Origin: Doryteuthis pealeii
Lineage: Eukaryota; Mollusca; Cephalopoda; Myopsida; Loliginidae
NCBI GenBank assembly: GCA_023376005.1
Contig: CM042139.1
Location: 144,096,436 to 144,160,435, forward strand
Reading direction: 5' to 3'
Length of the DNA stretch: 64,000 bases
The notes beneath the pieces are model-generated. The model was not told the DNA's origin. It saw only the letters and a program-made list of their open reading frames with translations, and ran no database searches. Shown one piece after another: positions 1 through 10,178 of the stretch; within the stretch, counting starts at the first letter, position 1; the number at the start of each line of letters is the position of its first letter. Position numbers and translations under genes: made by a program.

Positions 1-240
1 AGTTCAAATCCTGGATGTGGTAATTGCATTTCACTTAGCGGTAATACCCTTGGGAAAGGTATGAATCCTACTCTCCTTCCAGCTATGGGTAAATAGTAGG
101 GCAGACTGGGCTCTTTAACCTTGGTTAGGCAACTGGTCTAGGAGAAGGAAAACTCTGAATTCAAACCTGCTGAACTCCGCTTAAGAAATTTACCTTGTGT
201 CACATCCTGCTCGTGCGGAGAGGTTGGTAAATATATATAC
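1..240 (+). mobile_element. tRNA-derived SINE, 5' truncated by window edge
   Basis: Begins at the B-box-like segment agttcaaatcctgg. It continues through the body common to this family: cttgggaaaggtatgaatcc, the gtagggcagactgggctctt block, ggcaactggtctaggagaag and the gtgtcacatcctgctcgtg tail. Copy B (33,223-33,520) supplies the missing head with an A-box-like tgtaatggtta. This body recurs at least ten times in the window in both orientations. Confidence 0.85.
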
Positions 241-379
241 AGTTATATTAAGTTTGGGTGTCCTATCCTGGTGACATGGTTAGTTTTGAAGTTGAAACCA
301 ATAGACTCTTGTGCTTAAAGCAAATGACTACGACTTCATGTACTGTGTAGACTTTAGCATATACGCTAAACGCATATTT

Positions 380-455
380 GGGGCGTCCCATCATCGTGTA
401 ATGGTTATCAAGCTAGTCTCGAAGACCATTACTACTGAATAGCGAATTCAATATA
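380..455 (+). mobile_element. tRNA-like SINE head fragment
   Basis: Contains an A-box-like gtgtaatggttatcaagc and a degenerate B-box-like agcgaattcaat, 25-30 bases apart. It resembles the heads at 27,985-28,065 and, on the minus strand, 9,389-9,472. No clear tail follows. Copy B carries it near 33,664-33,760. Confidence 0.5.
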
Positions 456-554
456 CGTTGTATGTTCATACTTGCAACATTGTTACATACTACCCATGGC
501 AAACAGGTTGAATAAATACATTAAGTTAACATTGTATTTGGGGAGGGGAAGTTC

Positions 555-785
555 CCATTGTATAGTGGCTAAGGTGCTGGACTGCGATCTCGTAGTAAGC
601 GAGTTCGAACTCAAGTCTTGCTATTACGTTCATATTCGGACAAATACCCTTGGGAAAGGTATGAATACCATCATCTCCCAACTATGGGTTGAATAGTACC
701 ACTACTGTTCTTTTATAAAGATGGATTTGGCATTAAATAACCTACGAAGATTGATATGCTATTACACAAATAAACCAAACTAAAC
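555..785 (+). mobile_element. tRNA-derived SINE with GCATTAAAT-type tail
   Basis: Head with A-box-like tagtggctaaggtgctgga (572-590) and B-box-like gcgagttcgaactc (about 600-613). The body is aaatacccttgggaaaggta. The 3' part, tggcattaaataacc ... gatatgctatt, is shared with tails at 27,700-27,775, 20,295-20,360 and others. The open frame at 472-696 is this SINE in translation, not a gene. Confidence 0.75.
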
Positions 786-1224
786 ATCGTATTTACGAAA
801 TTTCAATGACTTCGACTTGGTAAAAAAGACATCCACTGGAAAATCTTAGATGTTTTAGTAGATTATATAACGTTATCTTTAAAAACCGGAAGTCTAGGAA
901 CTTGTAAATACATTTTCTTTGGATTTAAGTGAATCAACTTCTCCACGATTAAAACAAGAACCGAACAGTAAAAAATAAAAAATAAATAAAAGTCAAATCA
1001 TCTTTTACTTAATGCAATAAAATTGAAATTCAAGGTATAAATGGAAAATAGTTTAACTTTTAAGTGGTTTACTTGACATCCGCCAAATTTTAACATTTCA
1101 CTGTTCCTTTTTTATATAATTATTAACCTTTCATCTTTTTTCGTTTTAATTGTTTTTTTTAAATTAGAATTTACTCGGGTTGTTAATGGGGATTAGTATA
1201 CGCCGATTTTATTCTTCTTCAGAG
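786..1224. other. AT-rich stretch, no recognised feature
   Basis: Only A/T-rich simple sequence is visible, such as taaaaaataaaaaataaat near 968-990. No coding signal or repeat family was recognised. Confidence 0.5.
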
Positions 1225-1515
1225 GGGTAAGACAGCCCCCCCCCCAAAAAAAAGAGGGTGTCATGAGTATGGCACTAAACTGCATCTGATGGCAAGGCTT
1301 CAGTTCTTGAGATCTGAAGAGTGTAGAGAAACTATTCACAGCCATTACTGACCCGAGGTAGTAACTGGTGCGACTCATGCCCTTGGGAAACACATGAGTT
1401 ATTTAGCTTTGGTTAGACAACCAATCTAGGAAAGGAAGAATGAAAAATTCAAGCCAGCATTATTACGTTTAAAGATTGACATTGTGTGACATCCTGTTTG
1501 TGCTTGGTTAAATAC
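1225..1515 (+). mobile_element. Degenerate SINE body and tail
   Basis: The segment with tttagctttggttagacaac, a caatctaggaaaggaag block and gtgtgacatcctgtttgtg matches the body and tail of the main SINE family with many changes; the head is lost or unrecognisable. It holds a C-run followed by an A-run (1,238-1,253) whose length differs in copy B (34,529-34,547). Confidence 0.6.
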
Positions 1516-1734
1516 ATACATTGTTTTTAAAATTGTAATTGATTTTCATCGCAATTAACTCGGGTAGTCTTTTCTTTGATAGCTGAAACAACCATTTAGG
1601 CCTCGACATTACTAATTGCACCCATGAAATAGTTGGTTGGACGGTTGTTGCGGATATCCAGGCTACTCCGGTGCAAAGAGGGACGTGGGTTCGCATCTCA
1701 CAGTGAGCTAGTCTCTTTGTCATCCATACGCACT

Positions 1735-1895
1735 ATTACTCACTATCGTAGATATGACTGAGTTGGTTGATTGATGATAACGGCATGTTAACCTGACTGG
1801 GGTTATTTTATGCATACAGGTTAGGGAATCGTGTTCATTGTACGTTCATATTTACATTATTTTGTGTTTCTTTTGCACACAGTCCTATCGAATAC
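1735..1895 (-). repeat. Dispersed repeat C, member 1
   Basis: On the minus strand this matches 14,985-15,125: a shared ttcgataggac ... gtgcaaaa part, aatgtaaatat, cgtacaatgaac and cgattc-cctaacct in the same order. The third member is at 24,985-25,245. The family is not recognised. Confidence 0.6.
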
Positions 1896-1901
1896 GAAAA
1901 A

Positions 1902-1960
1902 AAATTAAACAGATCTAATTTACACATAGATGGGACCTGTAAATTAGATCTGTTTAATTT
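1902..1960. repeat. Perfect 22-bp hairpin
   Basis: Arms 1,902-1,923 and 1,939-1,960 are perfect reverse complements; the core is attaaacagatctaat. The 15-base loop (1,924-1,938) contains most of acacatagatgggacc, a 16-mer that recurs at 2,603-2,618. In copy B (about 35,191-35,250) the arms and loop carry small indels. Confidence 0.9.
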
Positions 1961-1964
1961 AACG

Positions 1965-2045
1965 CAAATAGTCTCGTCCAGCATTTTAAGCCGAGTCATC
2001 GATTCCATTTCTCCTGGCGATAACCGTTACACGAAGTGTGGCTTA
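1965..2045 (-). mobile_element. SINE head fragment
   Basis: Minus-strand reading gives an A-box-like gtaacggttatcgcc and a weak B-box region ending in a tggacgag-like segment, matching the head of the main SINE family (compare 12,190-12,270 minus). No body follows on its 3' side. Confidence 0.5.
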
Positions 2046-2464
2046 TGTAAGCAAGTGTTGCATTACCTTATTATTATTATCTTCATCTTAGCTTGTTTTT
2101 ATTTTTTTCTATCTCGTCAAGTTGGGTTTTGTTCTCTGGTCTTCTGTCTTCTCGAGTTGGCTTGGGGTTGTATATCTTCGCGTCTATTTGGTCAATTCTT
2201 ATTCCTGAACACAAAGGACATAATTTAACTTGACATCTTTTATTTTCTCCTGTGTGTGGAGAGGAATTTTGAGAGCGACGCCATTTGCGTCTGCCTCATT
2301 TGATTGCTTAAGTTTGACTCTAAACTACACAGCTTTTCCCACGGATTTTACTATGACGTGGCACACTCAACCAATGAAAATGCAACGTTCATAGGTCAAC
2401 AAAAGGCCATAAGCTGTCAATAAAAATCGCTGGTTATTTCCATGACGGAATTATCGTTAAATTT

Positions 2465-2530
2465 TACTTGTTTGTTTGTTTTGTTTTACGGCATATCAAC
2501 ATTGGTGGGTCATTTAATGCCAACAAAGTT
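2465..2530 (-). mobile_element. SINE 3' tail fragment
   Basis: Reads acggcatatcaacattggtg ... catttaatgccaa on the plus strand. This is the reverse complement of the shared GGCATTAAAT ... TTGATATGCC tail seen at 720-780 and 27,700-27,775. Confidence 0.55.
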
Positions 2531-2624
2531 TTGAAATAGATTCATTCTTGATGGGTACTCAATTTTTTAAAGACATTTTTAAAACACATTTTTTCCTATT
2601 TAACACATAGATGGGACCCTAACA

Positions 2625-3062
2625 GGTACTACCACCCCGGGTTAGAGCACCAGGGAGTAATAGAGATGAAAGGATTCTTGACATTCTCCAGAGCCCCAGA
2701 ATTGAAACTTTACTATCAGATAGAGTTTAACGTCATATCCAAGACAACAAAACCCTCACCCATCGCCTTCTACCACATGATAAAAAGGATTGGGAGTTGC
2801 CATAAGGGCAATAGGGTTGAGAGCCATTTGAGCTAGGGCTTGACGTGACCAGCCAATTGATCGGAGGGGGCCTCTCCGAGCGCTCATCTAACCTAAGTAA
2901 GAGCCTAAGTGGAGTGTTGCATGTCATGGACTGCTCATCCACCGGGATTCCGTCCTTAAGCATCATGGGTCGCCGCCCATGGCCAACAGTTGAACCCATT
3001 GGGAGGGCGTCAACCCTCTGCAGAGGAGTATTCGGTTTATTCTAAAGCCCCAGCCGACTGGG
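2625..3062 (+). repeat. Dispersed repeat B, member 1 (GC-richer)
   Basis: Clearly richer in G and C than its surroundings. The part from 2,860 to 3,035 aligns with 63,455-63,655: gggcctctcc, catctaacctaagtaag, ttgcatgtcatgg, ctgctcatccac, a tcgccgcccat block and tctgcagagg are shared or nearly shared in order. The frames here (2,733-2,999 minus, 2,845-3,045 plus) are not conserved in the other member. No family is assigned. Confidence 0.65.
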
Positions 3063-3784
3063 TTGGTTAACCTTTCAATTCAAATATTACAGTTCATTAC
3101 AAAACGAATTGGCTACCCATTCATTATATAACAAGAATTTAAGGCAATACAATAATGTTAAAGATGACATATGTTTTGAATATGCATTTTAGTCAAAATT
3201 CAGTTATTTAAACAACGTTAGAAAATTATAAAATGTTAATAAATAGAATGGTGGTTAGTTATTTGATTTGGAAATGTTTTATGGGCATTAATGAGTCGTG
3301 ACTGAATATTGCGATGGCGTATACGTTTCTTCAATCACTTGTATATCATAATAGCGTAGGCCAGAATCGAAATAAAATTACGGATGAGGATACTGATTGC
3401 GTGACATCAAATATCCAGTGAACTTTTACAAAATTACCATTTAATGATTACGGTTATGAGAATAATCAGCAAGTCAGGAAGGAGCGTTGGCGTTAAAACA
3501 GAAGAGTTGAATATAAAAGACCATAGCAAAAAAATTTAGAGAAGTGATAGCAACCAATGAAATTTATATTTCTTTTTATAAACATGTAATCCTATTTATT
3601 TAAAAATGAGACACCCAGAAAATGAGTTAAAGAAATTGTGTTGACCATTTAAAATCTAGTGACTTAAGACAGTCCTGATCATTTGTTTATCTTTTTTCGT
3701 TAGTAATAAAATCCTAATAAAATAGATCTAATATTCAAGTTTATATCAAGAGTTACATATATACATTAAAAAAATAAGTAAGTA
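3063..3784. other. AT-rich stretch, no recognised feature
   Basis: No coding frame, tRNA-like box or tandem tract was recognised. The sequence is present in both copies with scattered indels. Confidence 0.5.
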
Positions 3785-3955
3785 AAGTCGGCGGCATGGC
3801 CTATGATCAATATCAGCCGGACAGCGCTTTTCATTAACGTTTGAGGTAGAGCGCTACGCCTACCATCAGTTTCTCTTTACCGCACAGATCTAAGCTGTGC
3901 AACACTGAGTTGGCAACGACCGGCGTCGAACCCGAAACCTTGTGGTTCCTACACA
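3785..3955 (-). mobile_element. tRNA-like SINE, second family
   Basis: The minus strand reads a tRNA-like 3' half with B-box gggttcgacgccgg, then actcagtgttgcacag, atctgtgcggtaaagaga and a degenerate body. It is the same family as 21,096-21,330, 26,515-26,790 and 28,195-28,465, whose heads show a gctcagt-type A box typical of Lys/Arg-like tRNA genes. The head here is damaged. Confidence 0.7.
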
Positions 3956-4194
3956 CCCGTCCAGTTTTAATGTATATAAAAATATTTATCTTTTTTAAAG
4001 AAAGACAGTTGTGGTGGACGAGCTATGATATCGACGACTGAAGGTTGTCTTAGTATTTTAATCGTTTTGGAAACTAACATTTTTAGTTGAAATGAAACAA
4101 ACCCAGACATTTTGTAGCGTAATACTGTGTGTAGTATGATATCTCTTGTTTGGATATGAAAGACAATTTACGACGAATTTACAAGAGCAATTTT

Positions 4195-4294
4195 ATTGTA
4201 CGGCAACCAATCTTGGAGAAGGAAAACTTTGAATTCAAACCTGCTTAAAGTTTACATTGTTTTGCAAACAGCTCATGGCGGAGAATTTGGATAA

Positions 4295-4328
<34 letters not shown>
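4195..4328 (+). mobile_element. SINE tail followed by (AC)n(AT)n
   Basis: ggcaaccaatcttggagaag, gaattcaaacctgc and tggcggagaatttgg match the main SINE 3' body. The element ends in a (AC)n tract (4,293-4,310) running into (AT)n (4,311-4,328), consistent with a microsatellite grown from a SINE tail. Confidence 0.65.
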
Positions 4329-4480
4329 GATTCCTTTGCGGACACTAGGTACCTTCTAGCGGACCTACGAAGTGCGGTGGTCGATATGGCGAGAGAGAGT
4401 TAAAGGAATCCGTGCCGTCGGCACGCCTTAATAGTAATGACATATACACACGCAGACACACATACATCTATATACATATA

Positions 4481-4481
<1 letters not shown>

Positions 4482-4542
<61 letters not shown>
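4482..4542 (+). repeat. (GA)n microsatellite
   Basis: About 60 bp of almost pure GA with one GAAAG interruption. Copy B has a shorter, more interrupted version at 37,757-37,814. The frame encoding Ser-Leu repeats here (4,400-4,744 minus) is this tract in translation. Confidence 0.95.
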
Positions 4543-4543
<1 letters not shown>

Positions 4544-4769
4544 TGAATCCCACACATAATTACTAGAGAAGATTAATTTCAAATGTGCATGCATATATGA
4601 ATATGTATAATCATGACTTATACCTGATGTTTCTTTAAAGAAGATTATTAAAACAAACGGAACCAGGAAATCAATTGGGAAACAATTAGACATCTCAAAA
4701 TTACTATGTGCATTCTCATAAGCACATTTACAGACACAAATCACACAGTACGGAGGGAAAACAGTTTTA

Positions 4770-4775
4770 TATATA

Positions 4776-4836
<61 letters not shown>
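4770..4836. repeat. (TA)n microsatellite
   Basis: A long TA tract with a few slips. The copy B equivalent is 38,041-38,114 and is more interrupted. Confidence 0.95.
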
Positions 4837-4837
<1 letters not shown>

Positions 4838-5288
4838 TTTGTTTTATGTGTGTATGGATATACATACAGAGAAAACTACAACAGATATCGTTCATTTGGC
4901 CGATAATGGAATGCGGTAAAAAGCAAATAGCAAATGACAAGTCGATGCAGTCAGGCGATTGGTGTTCGACTGTGGTGTGCATTAATTCTTAGAAATACTG
5001 AATCTGTTGTGCTTATAAGAAAGAAAGAAATAATAAAAAAAGAGTCGTTAAGAAAACAAATTTCCGGTTTCCAATGGATGAACCTTTTATTCGTTTGTGA
5101 TTCAATAAGAGATTTGCTGATGGGATTTGTGAAGAAATTTGTACTGACATTTCCTGAAGAAGTTGGAAGTGGGAGAGGAGGAGGAAGAAGATAATGGACG
5201 GGAGGAGAAGGAGGCAATAAAATCGTTAGTAATAATAACAAAAGACAAAGCAAGTAATGTGTTATTGTTATCAAAACTGCACCACTCA

Positions 5289-5296
<8 letters not shown>

Positions 5297-5338
<42 letters not shown>
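5297..5338. repeat. (TA)n microsatellite beside a dispersed motif
   Basis: A pure TA tract followed at 5,338 by ctaggaaaagtaccccggtc. That motif and its tail recur in inverse orientation at 62,128-62,165, where TA-rich sequence also flanks it. Confidence 0.9.
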
Positions 5339-5339
<1 letters not shown>

Positions 5340-5376
5340 TAGGAAAAGTACCCCGGTCCATGGCCGGACTAATTTT
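5339..5376 (+). repeat. Dispersed 37-bp motif, member 1
   Basis: Contains aaaagtaccccggtccatgg and ccggactaa. The reverse complement of 62,128-62,165 reads ctagcaaaagtacccggtcc, atgaccgaacta, so about nine in ten positions agree. It is probably the end of an interspersed element, type unknown. Copy B member: 38,617-38,655. Confidence 0.6.
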
Positions 5377-5570
5377 GTTTAGGAACACCAGTAAGAAAGG
5401 GAGAAAACAAGAGTAAGAGAGAATAAAAGGAAAACATTTTATAAAATAAAAAAATCGCCGAGAATTCGTATATTACAATGTTTGTTTTTTAGGAAATGCT
5501 TTTTTTGTTTACATTTAAAATATTTTTTTAAAAAATGTAATCCTAAACTTGTTTTAAGACATTTTATTTG

Positions 5571-5578
5571 AGAGAGAC

Positions 5579-5652
<74 letters not shown>

Positions 5653-5733
5653 GAACACGAGAGAGAGAGAGAGAGAGACGAACACGAGAGAGAGAGAGAG
5701 AGAGACGAACACGAGAGAGAGAGAGAGAGAGAC

Positions 5734-5775
<42 letters not shown>

Positions 5776-5830
5776 ACGAGAGAGAGAGAGAGAGACGAAA
5801 CAGAGAGAGAGAGAGAGAGAGAGAGACGAA

Positions 5831-5881
<51 letters not shown>

Positions 5882-5885
5882 AGAG
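5571..5885 (+). repeat. Compound (GA)n / gacgaacac minisatellite
   Basis: GA dinucleotide runs broken at near-regular spacing by gacgaacac or close variants. Copy B (38,846-39,301) has the same motif but is about 140 bp longer with more variants. All Ser-Leu, Arg-Glu and related frames over this interval are translations of the repeat. Confidence 0.97.
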
Positions 5886-6261
5886 TGAAAGCCTGTTGAG
5901 TTAAAGTGAAATTTATTAATCTAATTTCCTTTTTGACTCAATTTTTCCTTACTTTATTTTTCCTTACTGTGAAGAGTTCTAGAAATTGGTTGATTTTTGT
6001 TTAATTATTAAATTATATCACTTAATTAGTAAAACTCAAAAAACAAATGTTGTGTGTTTCCTAGTTAGAAACACATTAACGTGTCTGCGAGATTTCAAAT
6101 CAGAGTGACATCTCTTTTTGGAGTTATAAGTCGACACGTACATACCAAAAACATTCTTTTATATATATGTATATATAAATATGCGGTCTGTAATGATCTC
6201 AGCCTTACCAACAACATGACCTAGAGTCATGAAATGTCCATGCTTCCACATATATATCTAT

Positions 6262-6445
6262 GTTTATCAGCCCCTCCGCATTAGTATGATGTGGCTCATG
6301 GTCATTTTTAAGCGGAGTTTAACGGATTTGAATTCAGAGTTTTCCCTCTCCTAGACTGGTTGCTTAACCAAGGTTAAAGAGCCTAGTCTGTCCTACTATT
6401 TACCCATAGCTGGAGGGAGAATACTTGGATATATACCTTTCCCAC
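6262..6445 (-). mobile_element. SINE, main family, 5' truncated
   Basis: The minus strand shows the ctatgggtaaatagta block, gacaggctaggctctttaac-like sequence, ggttaagcaaccagtctag, then the ccgcttaaaaatgacc tail with the family's usual terminal gcggag. The tRNA-like head is missing. Copy B: about 39,692-39,870. Confidence 0.75.
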
Positions 6446-6714
6446 GCACCTCCAGATATATCGTTTCTTGATTTAACTCTTTAAAAGAAAAACAAATGTA
6501 TATTCCCTTCTTGGTTGCTCAGAAAAAATTCGGAATCACTTCGTATATATAAGACTGACCACTCGATTGATTTGTGCAATAATACACAAGGTTTTAAAAA
6601 ATGGAATAGAGTAGCGGTAATATCAGTGGGCAATCGTTAGAAAAACCGAAATCATGTCGATGCATAATGGCTTTAAATGCAGTCAGCGCCAAGATACATA
6701 TCATTATTAATCTT

Positions 6715-7705
6715 TCACTGGAGTTTGAGTGACAAGTCTCCTCACGTTTCCAGGACTCAGTGTAAACCAGCTAATTTCCACAATGCTGTTGTCTGGATGG
6801 TCTCAATTCTTCCTGATTTCCAGTTCCTCTAGTCTTTTTTCTAAGTGCCCTGACTACTATTGGTATCACTTCCACTTTCATATTCCAGTTTTTTCAATTT
6901 TCTAGCAAGGTCTAGGTATTTGTCTAACTTTTCGTTTTCTTTCATCTTCACCCTGTGATCTGCTGGAACTGCAAAATATATAGACAGGCTCTTTTTTTTG
7001 TTAATCAATTCTAGGTCTGGTCTTCTGGCTGGGATAAAGCAATCCGTCAGATATTTTATGCGTTTCATTTTCAAGAGCAGATGCTGGTTTATGCACACAC
7101 CATTTTGTTGTATGGTCAAAATTTATTTTTTGCATAATTCCCAGTGGATCACCCTTCCGACCCAGTCGTGTATAGTTTTGTATTCTTGTGCTAGTTTGCT
7201 GAATTCGCTTAATACATGGTCTAGTCTCTGTCAAGACTACATTTGCTGTTTCGTTGTCTTATCAATTTTTGCTTTGATATAATTTGTTCTTATGACATTT
7301 TTTTGAGCAGCAATTATGAGTGACTTGGTTTCTAATTAGGTTTTTTCTAAGCCATGTCCAGGTCTTTTTATGTGCAACCTCCCCAATTTTTCGTTTGAAA
7401 TATCCATACAACTGCCTTTCTTCCAATTTCTGATTCCTTGTCTTTGTTGTTTTTCTGCTTGTCCATAAGTTGCAGCTGCTGTTATTGACTGCCATAAGTA
7501 ATCTTTCCTTGCTCTTTTTTGTGTATTCTTAGAGTCCTTGAATTGTGGCATCTACACAATCCTGGGGGCAAGACCTCTTCCACCTCTCTTTCTTGATACA
7601 TATAGCCTATCAGATTTCGGGTTTAAAGCCTTGTGCATTGTCGTTAAATTTCTAGTCTTTTTGTCAATCAGTCTGAGTTCCTCTCTTGTCCATTTTCAGA
7701 ATGGC
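6715..7705 (-). pseudogene. Non-LTR retrotransposon 3' fragment, RLE-type pol C-terminus
   Basis: Minus-strand translation, crossing frames, gives in order: TREELRLIDKKTRNLTTMHK (about 7,695-7,635), GEVAHKKTWTWLRKN (about 7,385-7,330), a DHVLSEFSKLAQ-like part (about 7,230-7,190), DHTTKWCVHKPASALENETH, RRPDLELINKK and AVPADHRVKMKENEKLDKY (about 7,030-6,900), then RLEELEI-like sequence. This matches the C-terminal part of pol proteins common in mollusc non-LTR elements. The RPD ... D/AVP ... K ... KY pattern recalls the restriction-like endonuclease of R2/R4-type elements; that clade assignment is an inference. Several frameshifts and stops make it dead. The reverse transcriptase domain is absent, so it is 5' truncated. 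Copy B: about 40,150-41,130. Confidence 0.8.
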
Positions 7706-7712
7706 CCAGAGT

Positions 7713-7713
7713 A

Positions 7714-7756
<43 letters not shown>
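7713..7756 (+). repeat. (ATT)n microsatellite between two LINE ends
   Basis: About 14 ATT units. It directly follows the 3' end of the next LINE fragment (read on the minus strand) and may be that element's (AAT)n tail rather than an independent satellite. Copy B: about 41,142-41,187. Confidence 0.9.
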
Positions 7757-7759
<3 letters not shown>

Positions 7760-7774
7760 CATCATCATTTTCAC

Positions 7775-8165
7775 ACCAGCGGAGTGAGTGACAACAAGTC
7801 TCTTCAGGTCTCCAGGACTCTTCTGAGTATTCTAGCCGATTTCAATGTTGTTATCTGGATGGTCTTAATTCTTCCTGTGATTTCCAATTCTTACAATCTT
7901 TTCTAAAGTTTTCTAAAATTTTGGGGTCCGTTCAAGTGTACCAACTACAAATGATATCACTTTCACCCTCATATTCCACACCTCTTTCAATTCTCTAGCA
8001 AAGTCATGGTATTTGTCTATTTTCGTTTTCTTTCATCGCCACCCTGTGATCTGATAGAACTGCAAAATCTACCAATTGACAATTCTCTTTTCTCGTTAAT
8101 TAATACTAGGTCTGGTCTTCTGGCTGGGATTAGGCGATACGTCTTTATCTCAAATTCCCAGATAA
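7775..8165 (-). pseudogene. Second LINE 3' fragment, same family
   Basis: The minus strand encodes RRPDLVLINEKREL, then in shifted frames a DHRVAMKENEN-like part, RELKEVWNMRVK-like sequence and VVGTLER-like sequence. It matches the C-terminal end of the fragment at 6,715-7,705, in the same orientation and with the same 3' terminus (ggagtgagtgacaa ... ccaggactc). It is only about 390 bp long and heavily frameshifted. Copy B: about 41,200-41,560. Confidence 0.75.
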
Positions 8166-9190
8166 TATTTTTTTTATTGTTTCATCCTTTCCACTACCGA
8201 TACATTTTTGCGTGTCATTATATACTACCCCAGGCAATCACCCTTTTAAAAAATGGTTCATGAGAAAGTTCCATTAACCTAATAAGATTTATTATCTGCC
8301 ATATGGATCAATTTTGATAAAGAATATTTCTTTAATTTAAAGAAATCCATGCTATTAAGAATTATGTCGGCCATAAAAACTTGAGAATGGTGAATTAAGT
8401 TTTAATTCTATTTTCTTATCAATGAATTTCATATTTCCCCTCAATATCGAGTTATTCCGTAATATTTTCCTTTGCATGACTTGGAAGAAAATATACCATT
8501 AATTCAAATAATTTAATCAAGTTTAAAGTATATTTTATTAAGTCAGAATGTTTACGTCTCACCTTTTATTAGTTTATTTACTGCTAAAATCCCTCCCATG
8601 GTCTACCAGGTTTTTTTTTACCAGGTTTTTCATTTTTAACCACTCCATTTTGTTTATATTTTTACAAAGTCTTAGACACATCTGACTGGGAACAACCAAT
8701 GTATTTAATCACACTCCACTATCGATTGCCTTAATGAATAGATTTTACTATTCTTTTCCTCGTTTTAATTTACAGTTTTTTTGTTGGAATCATGTTTCCT
8801 TTTAATTAGGTATGCCCAACCACTTGTTGAAGTTTGCAAGAAATGTCGAAAGTGTAGACCAATTTTCATATCTTTGATTCTGATGATATTTGTATGAGTA
8901 ATGCAAATTAAAAGATTCGTCCATAATTCCTTCTTAACATTGGATTATTCCATATTTATCTTGTTTATTTAAAGGTGTAATATCTTAACCAGAATGTTCA
9001 GCTATTAAAGAAAAAATGTCCTGCGTCTTATCTGTTAGTTTATTTACTGCTACCTAAAAAATGTATAATGTTTTCCGTATATAATGGTCAAAGTAAATGA
9101 AAATTCTCGCGGTTTTGTTTCATAAATCCAACAAGTGGCATGATGGATTACATAAATATCAAAACGCCTTGTCGATGGTTTGACAAAAGT
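8166..9190. other. AT-rich stretch with a weak internal duplication
   Basis: No gene is seen. The segments around 8,535-8,590 and 8,990-9,060 share cagaatgtt ... gcgtct or acgtct ... ttagtttatttactgcta in the same order, suggesting an old 450-bp-spaced duplication. Copy B over the matching interval (about 41.6-42.7 kb) is rich in indels. Confidence 0.45.
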
Positions 9191-9194
9191 TATA

Positions 9195-9475
9195 TATTAA
9201 AAAAAATGTATTTACCAACCCGTTAAGCAAAGGTATAATTCGACACAAGGTTACACGTTTGGTACATCCGCTATTTTTTTAGTGGTAATGGATCTGCGAG
9301 ACTATGTTACAAACTATTACACCACAATTTGACACCTTCTGATCGAACTCATTTGCCACAGGCAGTATGTGTCATAATTATGGGGCATCTAGCGAGGATC
9401 GAATTCGCCATTAAGTGGTAATGGATCTGCAAGACTAGCTTGCTAACCATTACACCACAGTGAGACGCCTATATG
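9195..9475 (-). mobile_element. Tandem pair of tRNA-like SINE heads, third family
   Basis: Minus strand: a head with gtgtaatggttagcaagct and B-box-like cgaattcgatcctc (9,472-9,389), a body with gccccataattatgac, then a second, weaker head with tgtggtgtaatagttt (about 9,345-9,270) and a tail ending gggttggtaaatacat. The same head is at 26,900-26,995 (-) and 27,985-28,065 (+). Confidence 0.65.
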
Positions 9476-9479
9476 GGTT

Positions 9480-10175
9480 TAAAGGATAATCTACTTCAAA
9501 CCTCTGACAAATTAGGGAGAGGGAAATAGATATATACACACATCAAAAACCAATAAAAAACTGTATTCATCGAAAATGAAGACCCCACAAAATTATCATT
9601 GCATGCAAATTGGACTGGAAATTGCTTTATTCTCAAACATTTTAAAGTGTATTGCTTCAGTTAATATCACTATGACGTGCTGCTTTTTTGTTGTTTTCTT
9701 TGGGGGGAGGGGGTTACGGTTATATTGAAGCATAAGAATCTTGTAATATAGACATCTAATTTAGAAAAACGTTCAACTAAACGGATTAGATAAATAGCAC
9801 CTGATTACAATTAGAAATTTGATATCTGTATTTCAGACAATTTAATGATACGCGCCAAATAATGACGCTATTCGACATATTAGTTGCAATGGCACCATCA
9901 ATGTTACATTATGGCATACCGATCATCCAATCGGATCTAATCTATAATTGATGACGTTAAAGCAGGAGTCACAAACGGAACACAGGTTGAGAAATAAAAT
10001 CATAACTCTATATCGAGATGGTTTTTATCAGCAGATCAACTTATAAGTCATTCATTGCAGACATTTAATTCATTTGTAAATGTTTGATTGTAATCGTAAC
10101 ACTATTTTCAATATTCACCTTTTTTTTAATGCATTTTTTTTTTGTCTATAATCATTTATTTGCCCAGTTTTATTG
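9480..10175. other. AT-rich stretch, no recognised feature
   Basis: Contains a G-rich run (9,698-9,715) and T-runs near 10,125-10,142. No gene or repeat family was recognised. Confidence 0.45.
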
Positions 10176-10178
10176 TTG

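Noticed and set aside
5554..5888. Long frames encoding Ser-Leu or Arg-Glu repeats
   Set aside because: They are the GA minisatellite read in different frames on both strands, and their lengths follow the tract length. No start context or flanking conserved sequence exists.
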